Assembly: GCF_000325705.1 (NCBI RefSeq) | Contig: NC_019904.1 | Location: 4,404,001 to 4,468,000 of the forward strand | DNA: 64,000 nucleotides | DNA from: Echinicola vietnamensis DSM 17526 | Lineage (GTDB): Bacteria > Bacteroidota > Bacteroidia > Cytophagales > Cyclobacteriaceae | Direction of reading: 5' to 3' | Part shown: piece by piece, positions 26,516-35,606 of the stretch | How the letters are laid out: the number at the start of each line of letters is the position of its first letter | Numbering within the stretch: the stretch's first letter is position 1 | Program-made: the position numbers and the translations under genes | The notes under the pieces: generated by a model | The model's input: the letters and a program-made list of their open reading frames with translations, nothing else | What the model was told of the DNA's origin: nothing | The model's database searches: none

Positions 26516-26837
26516 CTTTCACCGATTTTAGGGACCTTCAAAATCCAACAAAGGCCCTCAGGCTTACCTAGTCTCCTGTCGCCCAGTTATTTTTACATAT
26601 ATCAATTCCAAATTATTGTTAAATCAAAACATTTACACATCCCTGACGGTTAGATTACGTATACTAAAGTGTTACTTGGCACAGAATATGTTTTAAACAT
26701 ATCAACCAAGACAAGGTGAAATCAAAAGGATTTTACCTTCTTTTCAGAATATAGGTTATTTTCATTCTGAAGATAGCCACAACCTAAATAGTAGAACGGT
26801 TAATTTATTAACGTTTAATTTTAAAACCATCACAACT
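26516..26837. other. long AT-rich leader region upstream of dps
   Basis: This 322-bp stretch has no gene. It holds the palindrome at 26686-26702 and an A+T-rich segment directly before dps that may contain its promoter. Confidence 0.55.
26686..26702. promoter_or_regulatory. perfect 8-bp inverted repeat, candidate operator for dps
   Basis: ATATGTTT and AAACATAT flank a single T. This perfect dyad lies 136 bp before the dps start. The arms do not fit the OxyR consensus I know, and the regulator is not identified. Confidence 0.35.
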
Positions 26838-27326
26838 ATGATTACTTCAGAAAAAAGAGTTTTTAAAAAATTGGGTTACAATGCTGACGAATCGGAAAAA
26901 ATCGTAAAATCGCTGAATAAGCTATTGGCAAATTACCATGTGCACTATCAAAAACTCAGGAATTTTCACTGGAATGTAACGGGTGGTGATTTCTTTGACC
27001 TGCACGAAAAATTCGAAGAGTTATATACCGAGTCATTTGAAAACATCGATTTGATCGCTGAAAGGATTCGGATATTCGGCATGACGCCACTAAGCCTGAT
27101 CAAGGACTATTTGGAGCATTCCGATATCACCGAAGTAGGTACTGACCTGCCATCAGATGAGATGGTCAAAGAGGTACTTAAGGACTTTGAGATCTTGGCA
27201 GAAAACATGAACGATTGTGCCGAAAAAGTTGCCGATTTAGGCGATTCCGCCACAGAAGACATGCTGATTGCCATGATCAAGAGCATAGAACTACATCACT
27301 GGATGCTTACTTCATTCCTGAAGTAA
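26838..27326 (+). CDS. dps: Dps-type DNA-starvation/ferritin-like protein
   Basis: This 162-residue protein stores iron and protects DNA during oxidative or starvation stress, acting as a dodecamer. The ferroxidase motif is seen in YHVHYQKLRNFHWNVTGGDFFDLHEKFEE, where the conserved His, Asp and Glu are present (the run is split: NFHWNVTGGDFF then DLHEKFEE). Helix 4 appears as ELHHWML-like (SIELHHWML). Length is standard. It is monocistronic, with a strong terminator at 27344-27382. A palindrome 136 bp upstream is a candidate operator. Confidence 0.93.
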   Translation: MITSEKRVFKKLGYNADESEKIVKSLNKLLANYHVHYQKLRNFHWNVTGGDFFDLHEKFEELYTESFENIDLIAERIRIFGMTPLSLIKDYLEHSDITEVGTDLPSDEMVKEVLKDFEILAENMNDCAEKVADLGDSATEDMLIAMIKSIELHHWMLTSFLK

Positions 27327-27343
27327 AAATTCAGTCTAATACA

Positions 27344-27382
27344 CAAAAAAAGCCCCGATCTCGCAAGATCGGGGCTTTTTTA
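27344..27382 (+). terminator. rho-independent terminator of dps
   Basis: Arms AGCCCCGATCT and AGATCGGGGCT with a 4-nt loop are followed by a T-run, 24 bp after the dps stop. An A-run precedes the stem, so it could work in both directions. Confidence 0.9.
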
Positions 27383-27666
27383 TGCCTGTGTGTTTTGAAA
27401 TAAATGAAGGGGCTAGCCTACGTTTATAGCTAACTCTATCCCTAACCATCATTGGCTGTCATGCGAACGCTGATAAACAGAGATGGGGATCAAGCGGTAA
27501 AGTTAGGAAAGGATGTTGGTTGGTGCTGATAGCATGCAAATGGCGCAGGTTATGAAGATTTTCGCTGGTCTATTCTGAAAGTACCTCCCTAATAGGCCAT
27601 CACCTTGGATTTTTCAGCCCGAAAAGAGGCTTTCAAACGGATATTTATCCCAAACCCCATTCTGAA

Positions 27667-27722
27667 ATAGAAGGCTGAAAGCCTTCTATCACCCTACCCC
27701 AAGGCAAGGCCTTGCCTTGGGG
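27667..27722. repeat. two adjacent strong palindromes (REP-like)
   Basis: The first is a perfect hairpin at 27667-27689 (ATAGAAGGCT, loop GAA, AGCCTTCTAT). Eight bases on, 27697-27722 is a perfect 26-bp palindrome whose left half is CCCCAAGGCAAGG. Neither overlaps a gene. Confidence 0.75.
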
Positions 27723-27882
27723 TGCAGATTCCATAATTGCTTCCTTTCAGGCTAAAAGCCTAGCTCAGGACTTCGGCAAACACCGCCTTGATGATCATTA
27801 GGATCAAGTCACTTTCCAAGGGACGAATGTTGACATGTTCTTATGAAATGTTAAATGATGATTTCCGCCATAGACACTGAAC

Positions 27883-27990
27883 GGGTTTTAGCGGGAATTT
27901 TTGGGGATTAGGGAGGGCAAGGCGGCTAAAACCGGCTATGTTATGGGGCAATTTACCATAGGTGAACACCATGGCTATGGATGTGTCGAG
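27883..27990. repeat. diverged relative of the 57-kb repeat core
   Basis: It shares GGGTTTTAGCGGGA, GGCTAAAAC, a segment like CAATTTACCAT, and an ATGGCTATG-like end with the cores at 57146-57260 and 57487-57600, in the same order and spacing. It looks like a further member of one dispersed element. Confidence 0.6.
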
Positions 27991-28093
27991 GCTGTCTCAT
28001 AATTAAATAATCCGTCATCATGAGGATAAATCCTGGTCCTCCAGAAATATGGTGTGATCCGTTTGATTTGCGGTTGAATATACCCGATATGAT

Positions 28094-28134
28094 CAAAAAA
28101 AATCCCGCACTCCAACGAAGGAATGCGGGATGAT
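28094..28134 (-). terminator. rho-independent terminator of ppc
   Basis: On the minus strand the arms ATCCCGCATTCC and GGAGTGCGGGAT (one G-T pair) are followed by eight T. It lies 20 bp past the ppc stop. Confidence 0.85.
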
Positions 28135-28153
28135 AATGATAATCTCGTACGTA

Positions 28154-30703
28154 TCAGGCCGCGTTCCTTGCGGCATTGATAATACCAAACATCGTTCTCA
28201 AGATCAGTTTTTGTAAAACCGTATTTTCTTTACCGGTTTCCAGCATTTCCTGAATGGCATATTGCTGAATGGTAATCAAAGGCAATACAATCTTTTCCCG
28301 GATGGCTATGGATTGGCTGCTGACAGCATTGTCCTCCAAAAGCTCATGCATGCCGGATATTTCCAATATCTTTTTGAAAGATTGCTGGTACTCCGAATGC
28401 ATCAACTCCCAAAACTCACCGTATTCCTTATCGTTTTTCAAATAAGCTGTGGCAGGATAATAAGATTTTGCCAGTGATTGCATGGAATTGCCCATCAAAG
28501 AGCGGAAGAAAAGAGAATCTTGGTAAAGCTTGGTTACCTGATCCTTCTTGCCTCTTTTTTCCATTTCGGTAATGGCTTTTCCGACTCCATAGAAACCTGG
28601 AATATTTTGCTTCATCTGCGCCCAAGATCCCACGAAAGGAATGGCCCTCAGGTCTTCAAACTTCATGGCCTCCCCTTTGCTTCGCTTCAAAGGACGTGAA
28701 CCAATATTGGTCTTGCCAAAGAATTTCAATGGCGTCACTTTTTCCAAGTACGACACAAATTGCGGATGGCTCTTAAATTCTTTATAAGCCTGATAGCTGA
28801 TATCGGCCATCTCATCGATCAAAGCCCGCTGATCATCTGTCAGCCTGTTTTCTTCGGTCGGATACAGGTGGTTTTCTAATCCTGCACTGAGCAGTTGCTC
28901 CAAGTTATAGGTACAAGAAACCGGTTTGCCATAGTTGGCACTAATGGTTTGCCCCTGGATTGTCACTTGGATTTCCTCATTTTCCACTTGGTCTCCCAGT
29001 GAAGCGTAGAAGTTGTGCATGTTTCCGCCACCTCTGGCCGGAGGTCCTCCTCGACCGTCAAAGAACACTACACTCACTTCATACTTTCTGGAAGCCTTGG
29101 TGAGTTCCTCTTTGGCGCGTAAGATGGACCAGTTCGCTCGGATATACCCGCCATCTTTGGTACCGTCAGAGAAGCCCAGCATGATGCTTTGCTTGTTGCC
29201 TCTGGACTTCAGGTGGCCACCGTATACAGGGTTGGAATATAGGCGTTCCATGATTTCCGGTGCCGCTGCCAAGTCATCGATGGTTTCAAACAAGGGCACG
29301 ATATCCAGTTTCAAGTCTCCTTTGGGAGCCAATGTAAGCTTGTTCAACTGATATACTTGCAGAATGTGCAATTCCGATTGACAGTTGGAAATAATGTACC
29401 GGTGAAGGCCTTCACTGCCATTATTGTCCTGAACATAGCTGATGGAAGCAATGCTTTCCAACATTTCCTGATGGAACTCATCCTTCAGGGTTTTAGGGTT
29501 AGGCAATTCCGTGAAAGAAAGGATCGTTTCGATCTGCTCTTTTTCGGTGCCTTCCTGGTATTTCTTCAGGGCATCTTTCCCCTTGGTCACTTCAATGATC
29601 TCTTCCCAAAGGGCGGCGTGTTTTCTACTGTCCTGGCGCATGTCCATGGAAGCGAAATAGAAGCCAAACACGTTTACCTTCAGGATAAATTCGTCCAGGA
29701 TATCCAAGAAAAGCCCGTCGTGGGATTCAATGATAATCTCCCTTGCTTTCAAAAGGATCTTCAGCAGGTCCTCTTTGGATTTCAGCACTTTTTCTCCTCC
29801 GTACAAGGTCTTATAAATGCCATTTTCCGCTTCCAGCATCAAGGATTCCACTCCTTTGAAGGTCATTCTTCTTCTCACTTTCCGCACATCCCGGTAAAGA
29901 CACCTAAGGATCGTTTCCTGCAATTTATCCGCTACGTCCATGGTAATCTGATGCGTCACGAAAGGATTGCCATCACGGTCACCGCCTGGCCAAAAACCTA
30001 CTTTGAGCAGGTCTGGGTTGTCCCATTCGTGCAGAGGGATGTCCAGCTTTCTGAGCACCCTGGCCATGATATCCGGAATACTCTTATAAAAGACATGCTC
30101 CAAAAACCAGCACAAGCTGACAGCCTCCTCATAAGGGGATGGCTTTTCCTTGTTGATAAAGGCCGTTTTGCCCAATTGCCGCAGCAAGGCATCAATGCTG
30201 CCCAAATCATCTTTTCTAATGGCCGATTCCAGATCGGTGATGATGGCCAGTACATTGCCCGGATAAAACTGTGTAGGGTGAGCTGTCAGGGTCAGGCGAA
30301 TGGAGAACGTCCTCAGCTTTTCGATGAGCTCGGCCTTCTTCTTGTCACTTTCCACTCGGGAAATCAAGGCGTTCATGGTACCTTTACCCTTTACGTCATT
30401 GATTTTCTCGAATGCAGCATCTTCAATAGAGTCAAAAAGAACCACCTGTCTTTCTACATATTGAACCAGCTGAAACAGTAAATTGTGTTTTTCTTTGGAT
30501 GAATTAGAGGCCAACATGCCCTCAAAAAACGAGTTGATAATCTCTTTTGGGGTTTTCCCCTCGGCAAAACCTTTTTTACATTCCGAAGATAAAATGGGAA
30601 GCAACGTCCCCGTTCGGTAGATGTCATCAAAAGGCAAGTCTAGAAATAAACTGTTGTAAATGGTAAACCGCTTGGCTACCTCAGTCTGGTAGGTATTTGA
30701 CAT
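28154..30703 (-). CDS. ppc: phosphoenolpyruvate carboxylase
   Basis: This enzyme adds bicarbonate to phosphoenolpyruvate to make oxaloacetate, refilling the citric-acid cycle. At 849 residues it is slightly shorter than the E. coli enzyme (883). The catalytic blocks are intact: LTLTAHPTQ, FWPGGDRDGNPFVT, MLGFSDGTKDGGYI, and the glycine-rich FFDGRGGPPARGGGN. It starts about 330 bp from the divergent lactonase and has a clear terminator after it. It is monocistronic. Confidence 0.95.
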   Translation of the reverse strand: MSNTYQTEVAKRFTIYNSLFLDLPFDDIYRTGTLLPILSSECKKGFAEGKTPKEIINSFFEGMLASNSSKEKHNLLFQLVQYVERQVVLFDSIEDAAFEKINDVKGKGTMNALISRVESDKKKAELIEKLRTFSIRLTLTAHPTQFYPGNVLAIITDLESAIRKDDLGSIDALLRQLGKTAFINKEKPSPYEEAVSLCWFLEHVFYKSIPDIMARVLRKLDIPLHEWDNPDLLKVGFWPGGDRDGNPFVTHQITMDVADKLQETILRCLYRDVRKVRRRMTFKGVESLMLEAENGIYKTLYGGEKVLKSKEDLLKILLKAREIIIESHDGLFLDILDEFILKVNVFGFYFASMDMRQDSRKHAALWEEIIEVTKGKDALKKYQEGTEKEQIETILSFTELPNPKTLKDEFHQEMLESIASISYVQDNNGSEGLHRYIISNCQSELHILQVYQLNKLTLAPKGDLKLDIVPLFETIDDLAAAPEIMERLYSNPVYGGHLKSRGNKQSIMLGFSDGTKDGGYIRANWSILRAKEELTKASRKYEVSVVFFDGRGGPPARGGGNMHNFYASLGDQVENEEIQVTIQGQTISANYGKPVSCTYNLEQLLSAGLENHLYPTEENRLTDDQRALIDEMADISYQAYKEFKSHPQFVSYLEKVTPLKFFGKTNIGSRPLKRSKGEAMKFEDLRAIPFVGSWAQMKQNIPGFYGVGKAITEMEKRGKKDQVTKLYQDSLFFRSLMGNSMQSLAKSYYPATAYLKNDKEYGEFWELMHSEYQQSFKKILEISGMHELLEDNAVSSQSIAIREKIVLPLITIQQYAIQEMLETGKENTVLQKLILRTMFGIINAARNAA

Positions 30704-31035
30704 GGTTTATAGTTACTTTTTTATGAAAATTTTAATTTAATCAAAATTTGTCGAATTAAAAACAATTTGATCAAAAACAACCCTAATTTACAATAAAATA
30801 ATTACAAAAACACTGTTTTCGTTGATTATTTTATAAAAAAACACAGGTTTCACCGATGATTTAGCAAAACATTGAGTGAATTATTCAAGTATCAAAATCC
30901 ATACCTCAAATTTTCCCGCACACCCAATACAAAACTAACAATCAGTATATCAATACATTACAAAATTTCTTTCTCAAATTAAGCATACGTTCTAAATAAT
31001 AATTACCTTAAACGCCTTAAAAAAACGATAATACA
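30704..31035. other. AT-rich divergent promoter region, ppc / lactonase
   Basis: The 332 bp between two divergent starts is strongly A+T-rich and shows no gene, palindrome or repeat that I can defend. It must hold both promoters. Confidence 0.5.
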
Positions 31036-32214
31036 GTGAAATCAGCCTTTTACCTTTTAATGCTCGTAGCCATGTCCACCCTTTTTGCTTGCAATTCCTC
31101 TGAAAAGCAAGCAACATCTGAATCTTCCACTGACAGCCTGGCCTCCCCCATCACCTTTTGGTTGGGAACCTATACCTCCAAGCCAAGTGATGGATTCCAC
31201 CTCATCCAGTACCATCCCGAAACGTCCACTTTCGATTCGGTGCTCATGGAAAGCGACATTAACAATCCTTCCTTTGTCATTTCAAATCTGAAAAGGGACT
31301 TGGTCTTTACGGTTCAGGAGGAAGGCGGAGAAAATGGTGGAAGTGTCTGTTCTTTCCGCTTTGATCGATCTGCCAACAGCCTTAAAAAGCTCAGCACAAG
31401 TGCCTCCCAAGGAAGCGGCCCTTGCTACATCACCCTATCCCCTGATGAGAAATTTATTTTTGCCGGCAATTATGGGAGTGGTGACTTGGCCGTGCTGCCC
31501 ATAAACGAGGACGGCACCCTCGGTGAAGCTGTCCAGACCATCCAGCATACAGGATCCAGTGTCAATGAAGGCCGGCAGTCGTCTCCTCATGTCCACAGCC
31601 TTGTCTTCCATCCCAATGGAAAGCAGCTCTTCGTAGCAGACTTGGGTACCGATAAGGTCTCCATTTATAATTATGATCCCGACCGGAAGGAGCCGCTCAC
31701 GGCCTCTTCTCCTGCTTCCTTTACGGTAAAGGCGGGATCGGGGCCACGTCACTTGGCATTTAACCAATCAGGGGACAAGATCTACCTCATTCATGAGATA
31801 ACCTCCGAAGTTGGCCTGTACGATTACAACCTGGATGAAAACAAGATCACCCACTTGGACAGCTATGCCCTCACGCCACAAGGCTTTGAAGGCGAGAAAG
31901 GAGCAGCGGAAATAAAAATCAGTGATGATGGTCAGTTTCTCTATGCCTCCAACCGCGGTGATTCCAATGAAATAATCGTTTTCAGCATCAACGCCCAGAC
32001 CGGTACCCTAGACAAGATCCAAGCCATCAGTTCTGGCGGAAAGACTCCCAGGAACTTTGCTTTGTCTCCAGATGGAACATTCCTCTTTGTCGGCAACCAA
32101 AACTCCGACAGTATTCTGGCATATGAAAGGAATCCTCGGTCTGGTATTATCAAAAAAACCAATGCCAAATTGCCCATACACCGCCCAGTATATTTCTTCA
32201 TGTTAGGTGAATGA
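31036..32214 (+). CDS. lactonase family (6-phosphogluconolactonase-like) lipoprotein
   Basis: This 392-residue protein starts with GTG and has a lipoprotein signal with Cys19 (STLFACNSS). A seven-bladed beta-propeller of the YbhE/lactonase family follows. Repeated blades show GSGPCYITLSPDEKFIFAGNYGSG-like sequence (in parts), SPHVHSLVFHPNGKQLFVADL, and GPRHLAFNQSGDKIY. E. coli YbhE hydrolyses 6-phosphogluconolactone in the cytoplasm. This one is exported, so its substrate is probably another lactone or sugar derivative outside the cell. It is monocistronic. Confidence 0.82.
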   Translation: MKSAFYLLMLVAMSTLFACNSSEKQATSESSTDSLASPITFWLGTYTSKPSDGFHLIQYHPETSTFDSVLMESDINNPSFVISNLKRDLVFTVQEEGGENGGSVCSFRFDRSANSLKKLSTSASQGSGPCYITLSPDEKFIFAGNYGSGDLAVLPINEDGTLGEAVQTIQHTGSSVNEGRQSSPHVHSLVFHPNGKQLFVADLGTDKVSIYNYDPDRKEPLTASSPASFTVKAGSGPRHLAFNQSGDKIYLIHEITSEVGLYDYNLDENKITHLDSYALTPQGFEGEKGAAEIKISDDGQFLYASNRGDSNEIIVFSINAQTGTLDKIQAISSGGKTPRNFALSPDGTFLFVGNQNSDSILAYERNPRSGIIKKTNAKLPIHRPVYFFMLGE

Positions 32215-32924
32215 TCGTACTTCAGTTCAAGCCATATAAAACCATTGCAAATCTGTGCTCATCCTATTTATCAGCGGGCAAAATAGTTTTAATGCTTTTC
32301 ATGGAAGTTGGCCCAGTATTTTCCGCCTTTGTCCGAGGAGGATACAAAAGGCGTAGGTGACCACCTGCGCCCTAAATGGCTCGCCCATGTGGAAAGTTCC
32401 AGAGGAACCGCCAATTTAAATGGCCTCTACCGTATTTTCCAGATGCGCGAGCGTTGCGATCTCCTCGGAATCTGCATGTATTATATGCAAAACACCTTAT
32501 GTCAGGTACCGCACCATACTGCGTACTTTACTACTCCTAGCGTTTATTCATCTAACCAAATACCCCAAGATTTTTGCTTATCCCCATATTTCTTTGAATT
32601 GCCAACATTAATTTATTCGCTGATTTACAAATATTTATTGCTCGAAAATTATAAAAAAAACAAGTGTACCTAAAAAAGGTAAAAATCAATTATATGGATT
32701 AAATAGAAATTTTATATCGAATTGGATCGATAAACCTAAAATAAAACCACAAACACCTCACAAAACCTCCACAAAACATTGCGACAAAAACCAAGGCAAT
32801 AGGTGAATTATATATTACGGCCATTTTAACTTTCAAAAAAATATTTTATTCAAATAGTGCAAATGTAAAAACAATCACTACCTTTGGTTCATTAATTAAA
32901 ACATCATTTATTATCATTATTATT
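32215..32924. other. 710-bp intergenic stretch before the cold-shock gene
   Basis: I find no gene here. One 121-codon frame lacks any recognisable protein feature. The second half is extremely A+T-rich, and its last part is the probable long 5' leader of the cold-shock mRNA. Confidence 0.55.
32879..32886 (+). promoter_or_regulatory. candidate -7 box of the cold-shock gene
   Basis: TACCTTTG matches the Bacteroidota -7 consensus TAnnTTTG and would give a leader of about 35 nt. No clear TTTG -33 box lies at the right distance, so the call is weak. Confidence 0.3.
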
Positions 32925-33116
32925 ATGAACACAGGAAGAGTTAAATTTTTTAACGAGTCTAAAGGATTCGGATTTATTATTGACGACGAGTCATCTAAAG
33001 AATATTTCGTACACATCACCGGTTTGGTAGATGAGGTAAAAGAAGATGACGAAGTGACTTTCGACCTTAAAGAAGGAAGAAAGGGTCTTAATGCCGTGAA
33101 TGTAAAATTATCTTAA
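32925..33116 (+). CDS. cold-shock-domain protein
   Basis: This 63-residue protein binds single-stranded RNA or DNA. RNP1 is KGFGFI (residues 13-18) and RNP2 is YFVHIT. The leading strand TGRVKFFNESKG is typical. It is closest in layout to CspA-type proteins, but has the short acidic loop VDEVKEDDE common in Bacteroidota. It is monocistronic with a strong terminator 30 bp after the stop. Confidence 0.9.
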   Translation: MNTGRVKFFNESKGFGFIIDDESSKEYFVHITGLVDEVKEDDEVTFDLKEGRKGLNAVNVKLS

Positions 33117-33145
33117 GATATAGCATTTAGTGACATTATCATGAG

Positions 33146-33175
33146 AGCTATCAGCTGCAGCTGATAGCTTTTTTT
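33146..33175 (+). terminator. rho-independent terminator of the cold-shock gene
   Basis: AGCTATCAGC and GCTGATAGCT flank a 4-bp TGCA centre, making a perfect palindrome followed by seven T. The minus-strand GH43 gene ends 6 bp beyond. Confidence 0.9.
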
Positions 33176-33180
33176 ATTTT

Positions 33181-34137
33181 TCACCTTTCATAAAGGTAAT
33201 GCCAGCTTTTCGGGAAAACGCGCCATCCCCTATTCCCTGAAGCGTCTTGATCCAATTCCATCTTAATTACTGCCGTCTTGCGGGGACTAACGGTGTGCTG
33301 ATCATGGTGGGTGTGAAAGACATAGTTCCATTGTCCTTTCTCATCCTTGAACACATCTCCATGCCCGGGCCCAGGCACCTGCAGCATTTGCTGATGTAAA
33401 ATCGGATTTTCATCGGCTTTTTTCCAAGGCCCTATTGGCGAGGTACTGACAGCATAGCCCACGGCATAATGCTTGCTCCTAAAGTCATTTGCACTGTACA
33501 GGAGATAGAAAAGCCCTTCATGCTCCACTATCGTAGGCCCTTCTGTCACGGTCCATTCAGCAGATTCAGCATTTTCCCAGGGAGCCGTAGCCTCGATACA
33601 CAAATGCGTACTGCCTGGCACCAATCCACTGTAGTCATCTTTTAGCTCCGTCACAAAAATTCGGTTTCCGCCATTGGCTACTTTCACATGGTACAGGTAA
33701 GTCTTGCCATCGGGAGCATTAAAAACAAAGGGATCGATCATACGCTGCTCCAGGCTGATGGCCGCCTGCTTCGGCTGAACAAAGGGACCCAAAGGGTTAT
33801 CACTACTGGCTATGGCTATTTGCTCATTTGCCGTATAAGCCATATAATAGCGGCCATCCTTTTTAAACACTTGGGGTGCCCAGAATCCTTGATCTCCATA
33901 CACCTTCTCCTTGCTGAGGCAAAACCCTTCAGGTAACTTCCCAACAGGCCCCTCCCACTGCTTAAGATCACTGGACCGATACACCAAAAAACCTTCATCT
34001 GCCCTACTCGTCCCATACAGGTAATAGGTGCCATTATCATGAAAAATGGTGGGATCGGCAAGGGTAATGACCTGTCCTTGCTGAGCACTTATTTGGCCAA
34101 AAGAAAGAAAAACCATCAAAAGGACAAGGATCTTCAT
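33181..34137 (-). CDS. glycoside hydrolase family 43-like secreted enzyme
   Basis: This five-bladed beta-propeller enzyme has 318 residues from the start at 34137. That start was chosen because MKILVLLMVFLSFGQISAQ is a clean signal peptide; an in-frame ATG lies 8 codons upstream. The GH43 catalytic trio is visible: Asp28 (LADPTIF), Asp135 (MIDPFVF) and Glu199 (TEGPTIV). Members remove arabinose, xylose or galactose from plant or algal glycans. The linkage here is unknown. The neighbour upstream on the strand is a D-Ala-D-Ala peptidase 33 bp away, with no SusC/SusD directly next to it. Confidence 0.85.
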   Translation of the reverse strand: MKILVLLMVFLSFGQISAQQGQVITLADPTIFHDNGTYYLYGTSRADEGFLVYRSSDLKQWEGPVGKLPEGFCLSKEKVYGDQGFWAPQVFKKDGRYYMAYTANEQIAIASSDNPLGPFVQPKQAAISLEQRMIDPFVFNAPDGKTYLYHVKVANGGNRIFVTELKDDYSGLVPGSTHLCIEATAPWENAESAEWTVTEGPTIVEHEGLFYLLYSANDFRSKHYAVGYAVSTSPIGPWKKADENPILHQQMLQVPGPGHGDVFKDEKGQWNYVFHTHHDQHTVSPRKTAVIKMELDQDASGNRGWRVFPKSWHYLYER

Positions 34138-34170
34138 GCAATCAATCATCGTTACATTCATGAGTTTTAT

Positions 34171-35466
34171 TCAATACTGATCATAAATCAAATAAAGTAC
34201 CTTTTCCATTTCCTTTTTCAGCTCACTGGAGCTGATCACATAATTATTGTGCATAAAGCTAAAATGGAGTGTTTTGCCGCTTTTGGTAAGCAAATAGCCG
34301 CTTAGGCAGTGGACACCGCTCAGGGTACCGGTTTTGGCATAAACGTAGGGATGCTCATCATCGGACTTGTACCATGAACGAATGGTACCGGATGCTCCTC
34401 CCGATGGGAAATAGGCAAAGATCTTCTCTTCGGGCACCTCTTCTTTGATCTTTTGCAAGAGTTTAATGATACTTCTAGGGGTGAATTTATTTTGACTGGA
34501 AAGGCCTGATCCATCGACCCACTGAGGTGCATCCGGGAGGTCGGACAAGTAATTTTCTTCCAAGTATTGGATAGCACCTCGGACATTGAGCGAATCGGAA
34601 AGCTGGTCTGCCACCAGTACCATCAATTGCTCGGCCAGGAAATTATCGCTGATCTTTAGCATTTGCTTGTACAGAGAATCCGTTGCGATTCCTTTCAACT
34701 TTTGATGCGGCCTATTTTTGACCTTGTCGTAATCGACCATCATAATGTCTTTACCCAAGGTATCCGCTAACATTTCCTTGGTCAGCTGGGCGGACGTCAC
34801 AAATGGCTTATCCGTTTCAAAAGACAGTTCTTCCCCCACCACATGATACCGAAAATCATTGATATGCTGCGATCTTACGATCGCATATTCCCTGGCAGGT
34901 AAGCTATGATCTTCCTTGATCTGAGGAGCTAAAAAATGAGGGGAAAAGCTAAAGTTGTCCGCTTCGGCTGTTTTGGTAAACCGGACGATATTGCCGTATA
35001 CCGGCATAGCAGAACGTTCTGGGCCATAATAATAATGAAACCAGTTCCACGACCACCCTGAAGCATAGGCCTGCACTTCGTCAAAATTGTCCGCCATGTA
35101 CAACCGTTTATCGGTATTGCCCAGCATATCGAGCACCGTGCGGTCTTCAAAGTCAGGATGCATCAAAGAGGGATCACCCGTTCCCCAAAAAATCAGGGAA
35201 TCACCACTTTCCACGTAGTCCAGTGCATTCACCTGATCACCAAGCACCTTATACGCTGCATAAAACGTAAACATTTTCGTATTGGACGCGGGGGTGAAAT
35301 ACTTATCTTCATTTAGCGCATACAGCACCTTGTCTTTGGCAGGATCGACCAACATAAAGCCGGTAAACCCTTGGTTGAACACCTCCGAATCGCGCACTGA
35401 TTTTTTGACTTTCTGTACCGTGCAGGCGGCAAACAAAAGGAAAAGCACTGGTAATAATTTTTTCAT
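34171..35466 (-). CDS. D-alanyl-D-alanine carboxypeptidase/endopeptidase, PBP4 (DacB) family
   Basis: This 431-residue penicillin-binding protein trims peptidoglycan. Starting at 35466 gives a lipoprotein signal (LFAAC, Cys15). The serine-peptidase motifs are all present: SNTK (Ser61, Lys64), SDN (273-275) and KTG (378-380). E. coli PBP4 is soluble and 477 residues long. Here a lipid anchor is predicted, so the enzyme would sit at a membrane. The GH43 gene follows after 33 bp, possibly on the same transcript. Confidence 0.88.
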   Translation of the reverse strand: MKKLLPVLFLLFAACTVQKVKKSVRDSEVFNQGFTGFMLVDPAKDKVLYALNEDKYFTPASNTKMFTFYAAYKVLGDQVNALDYVESGDSLIFWGTGDPSLMHPDFEDRTVLDMLGNTDKRLYMADNFDEVQAYASGWSWNWFHYYYGPERSAMPVYGNIVRFTKTAEADNFSFSPHFLAPQIKEDHSLPAREYAIVRSQHINDFRYHVVGEELSFETDKPFVTSAQLTKEMLADTLGKDIMMVDYDKVKNRPHQKLKGIATDSLYKQMLKISDNFLAEQLMVLVADQLSDSLNVRGAIQYLEENYLSDLPDAPQWVDGSGLSSQNKFTPRSIIKLLQKIKEEVPEEKIFAYFPSGGASGTIRSWYKSDDEHPYVYAKTGTLSGVHCLSGYLLTKSGKTLHFSFMHNNYVISSSELKKEMEKVLYLIYDQY

Positions 35467-35501
35467 GGCGTGGTTGGTTTTCGTAAGAGTTATCGTTAGC
35501 A

Positions 35502-35595
35502 ATTAAAAAAACCACAGATAAAGCTGATAAGCAAGGTATTGGGATGGCTCCTCAAACACCTACGCACACCTATCTTTATCTGTGGTTAAATAAGG
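35502..35595 (-). terminator. probable terminator of the SusC/SusD pair, long-spacer inverted repeat
   Basis: Perfect 14-bp arms AACCACAGATAAAG (35510-35523) and CTTTATCTGTGGTT (35574-35587) are separated by 50 nt. Read on the minus strand, the hairpin is followed by seven T at 35504-35510. It lies 20 bp past the SusD stop. The long loop is unusual for a terminator. Confidence 0.6.
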
Positions 35596-35606
35596 TTTCT
35601 CAATGC

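Larger units (their letters stand above)
27383..28093. other. palindrome-rich intergenic region between dps and ppc
   Basis: This stretch of about 710 bp has no credible gene. It holds the two strong palindromes at 27667-27722, another hairpin near 27750 (AGGCT AAA AGCCT), and a 108-bp segment related to the tandem repeat near 57 kb. The genes on both sides end or point here. Confidence 0.6.

Noticed and set aside
29357..30481. 374-codon plus-strand frame
   Set aside because: It lies wholly within ppc, which has complete catalytic motifs on the minus strand.
31036..32214. Cytoplasmic 6-phosphogluconolactonase of the pentose-phosphate pathway
   Set aside because: A lipoprotein signal makes an exported role more likely, so I did not use the symbol pgl.
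32308..32673. 121-codon plus-strand frame before the cold-shock gene
   Set aside because: It lacks protein-like composition and a signal, and runs into very AT-rich leader sequence.
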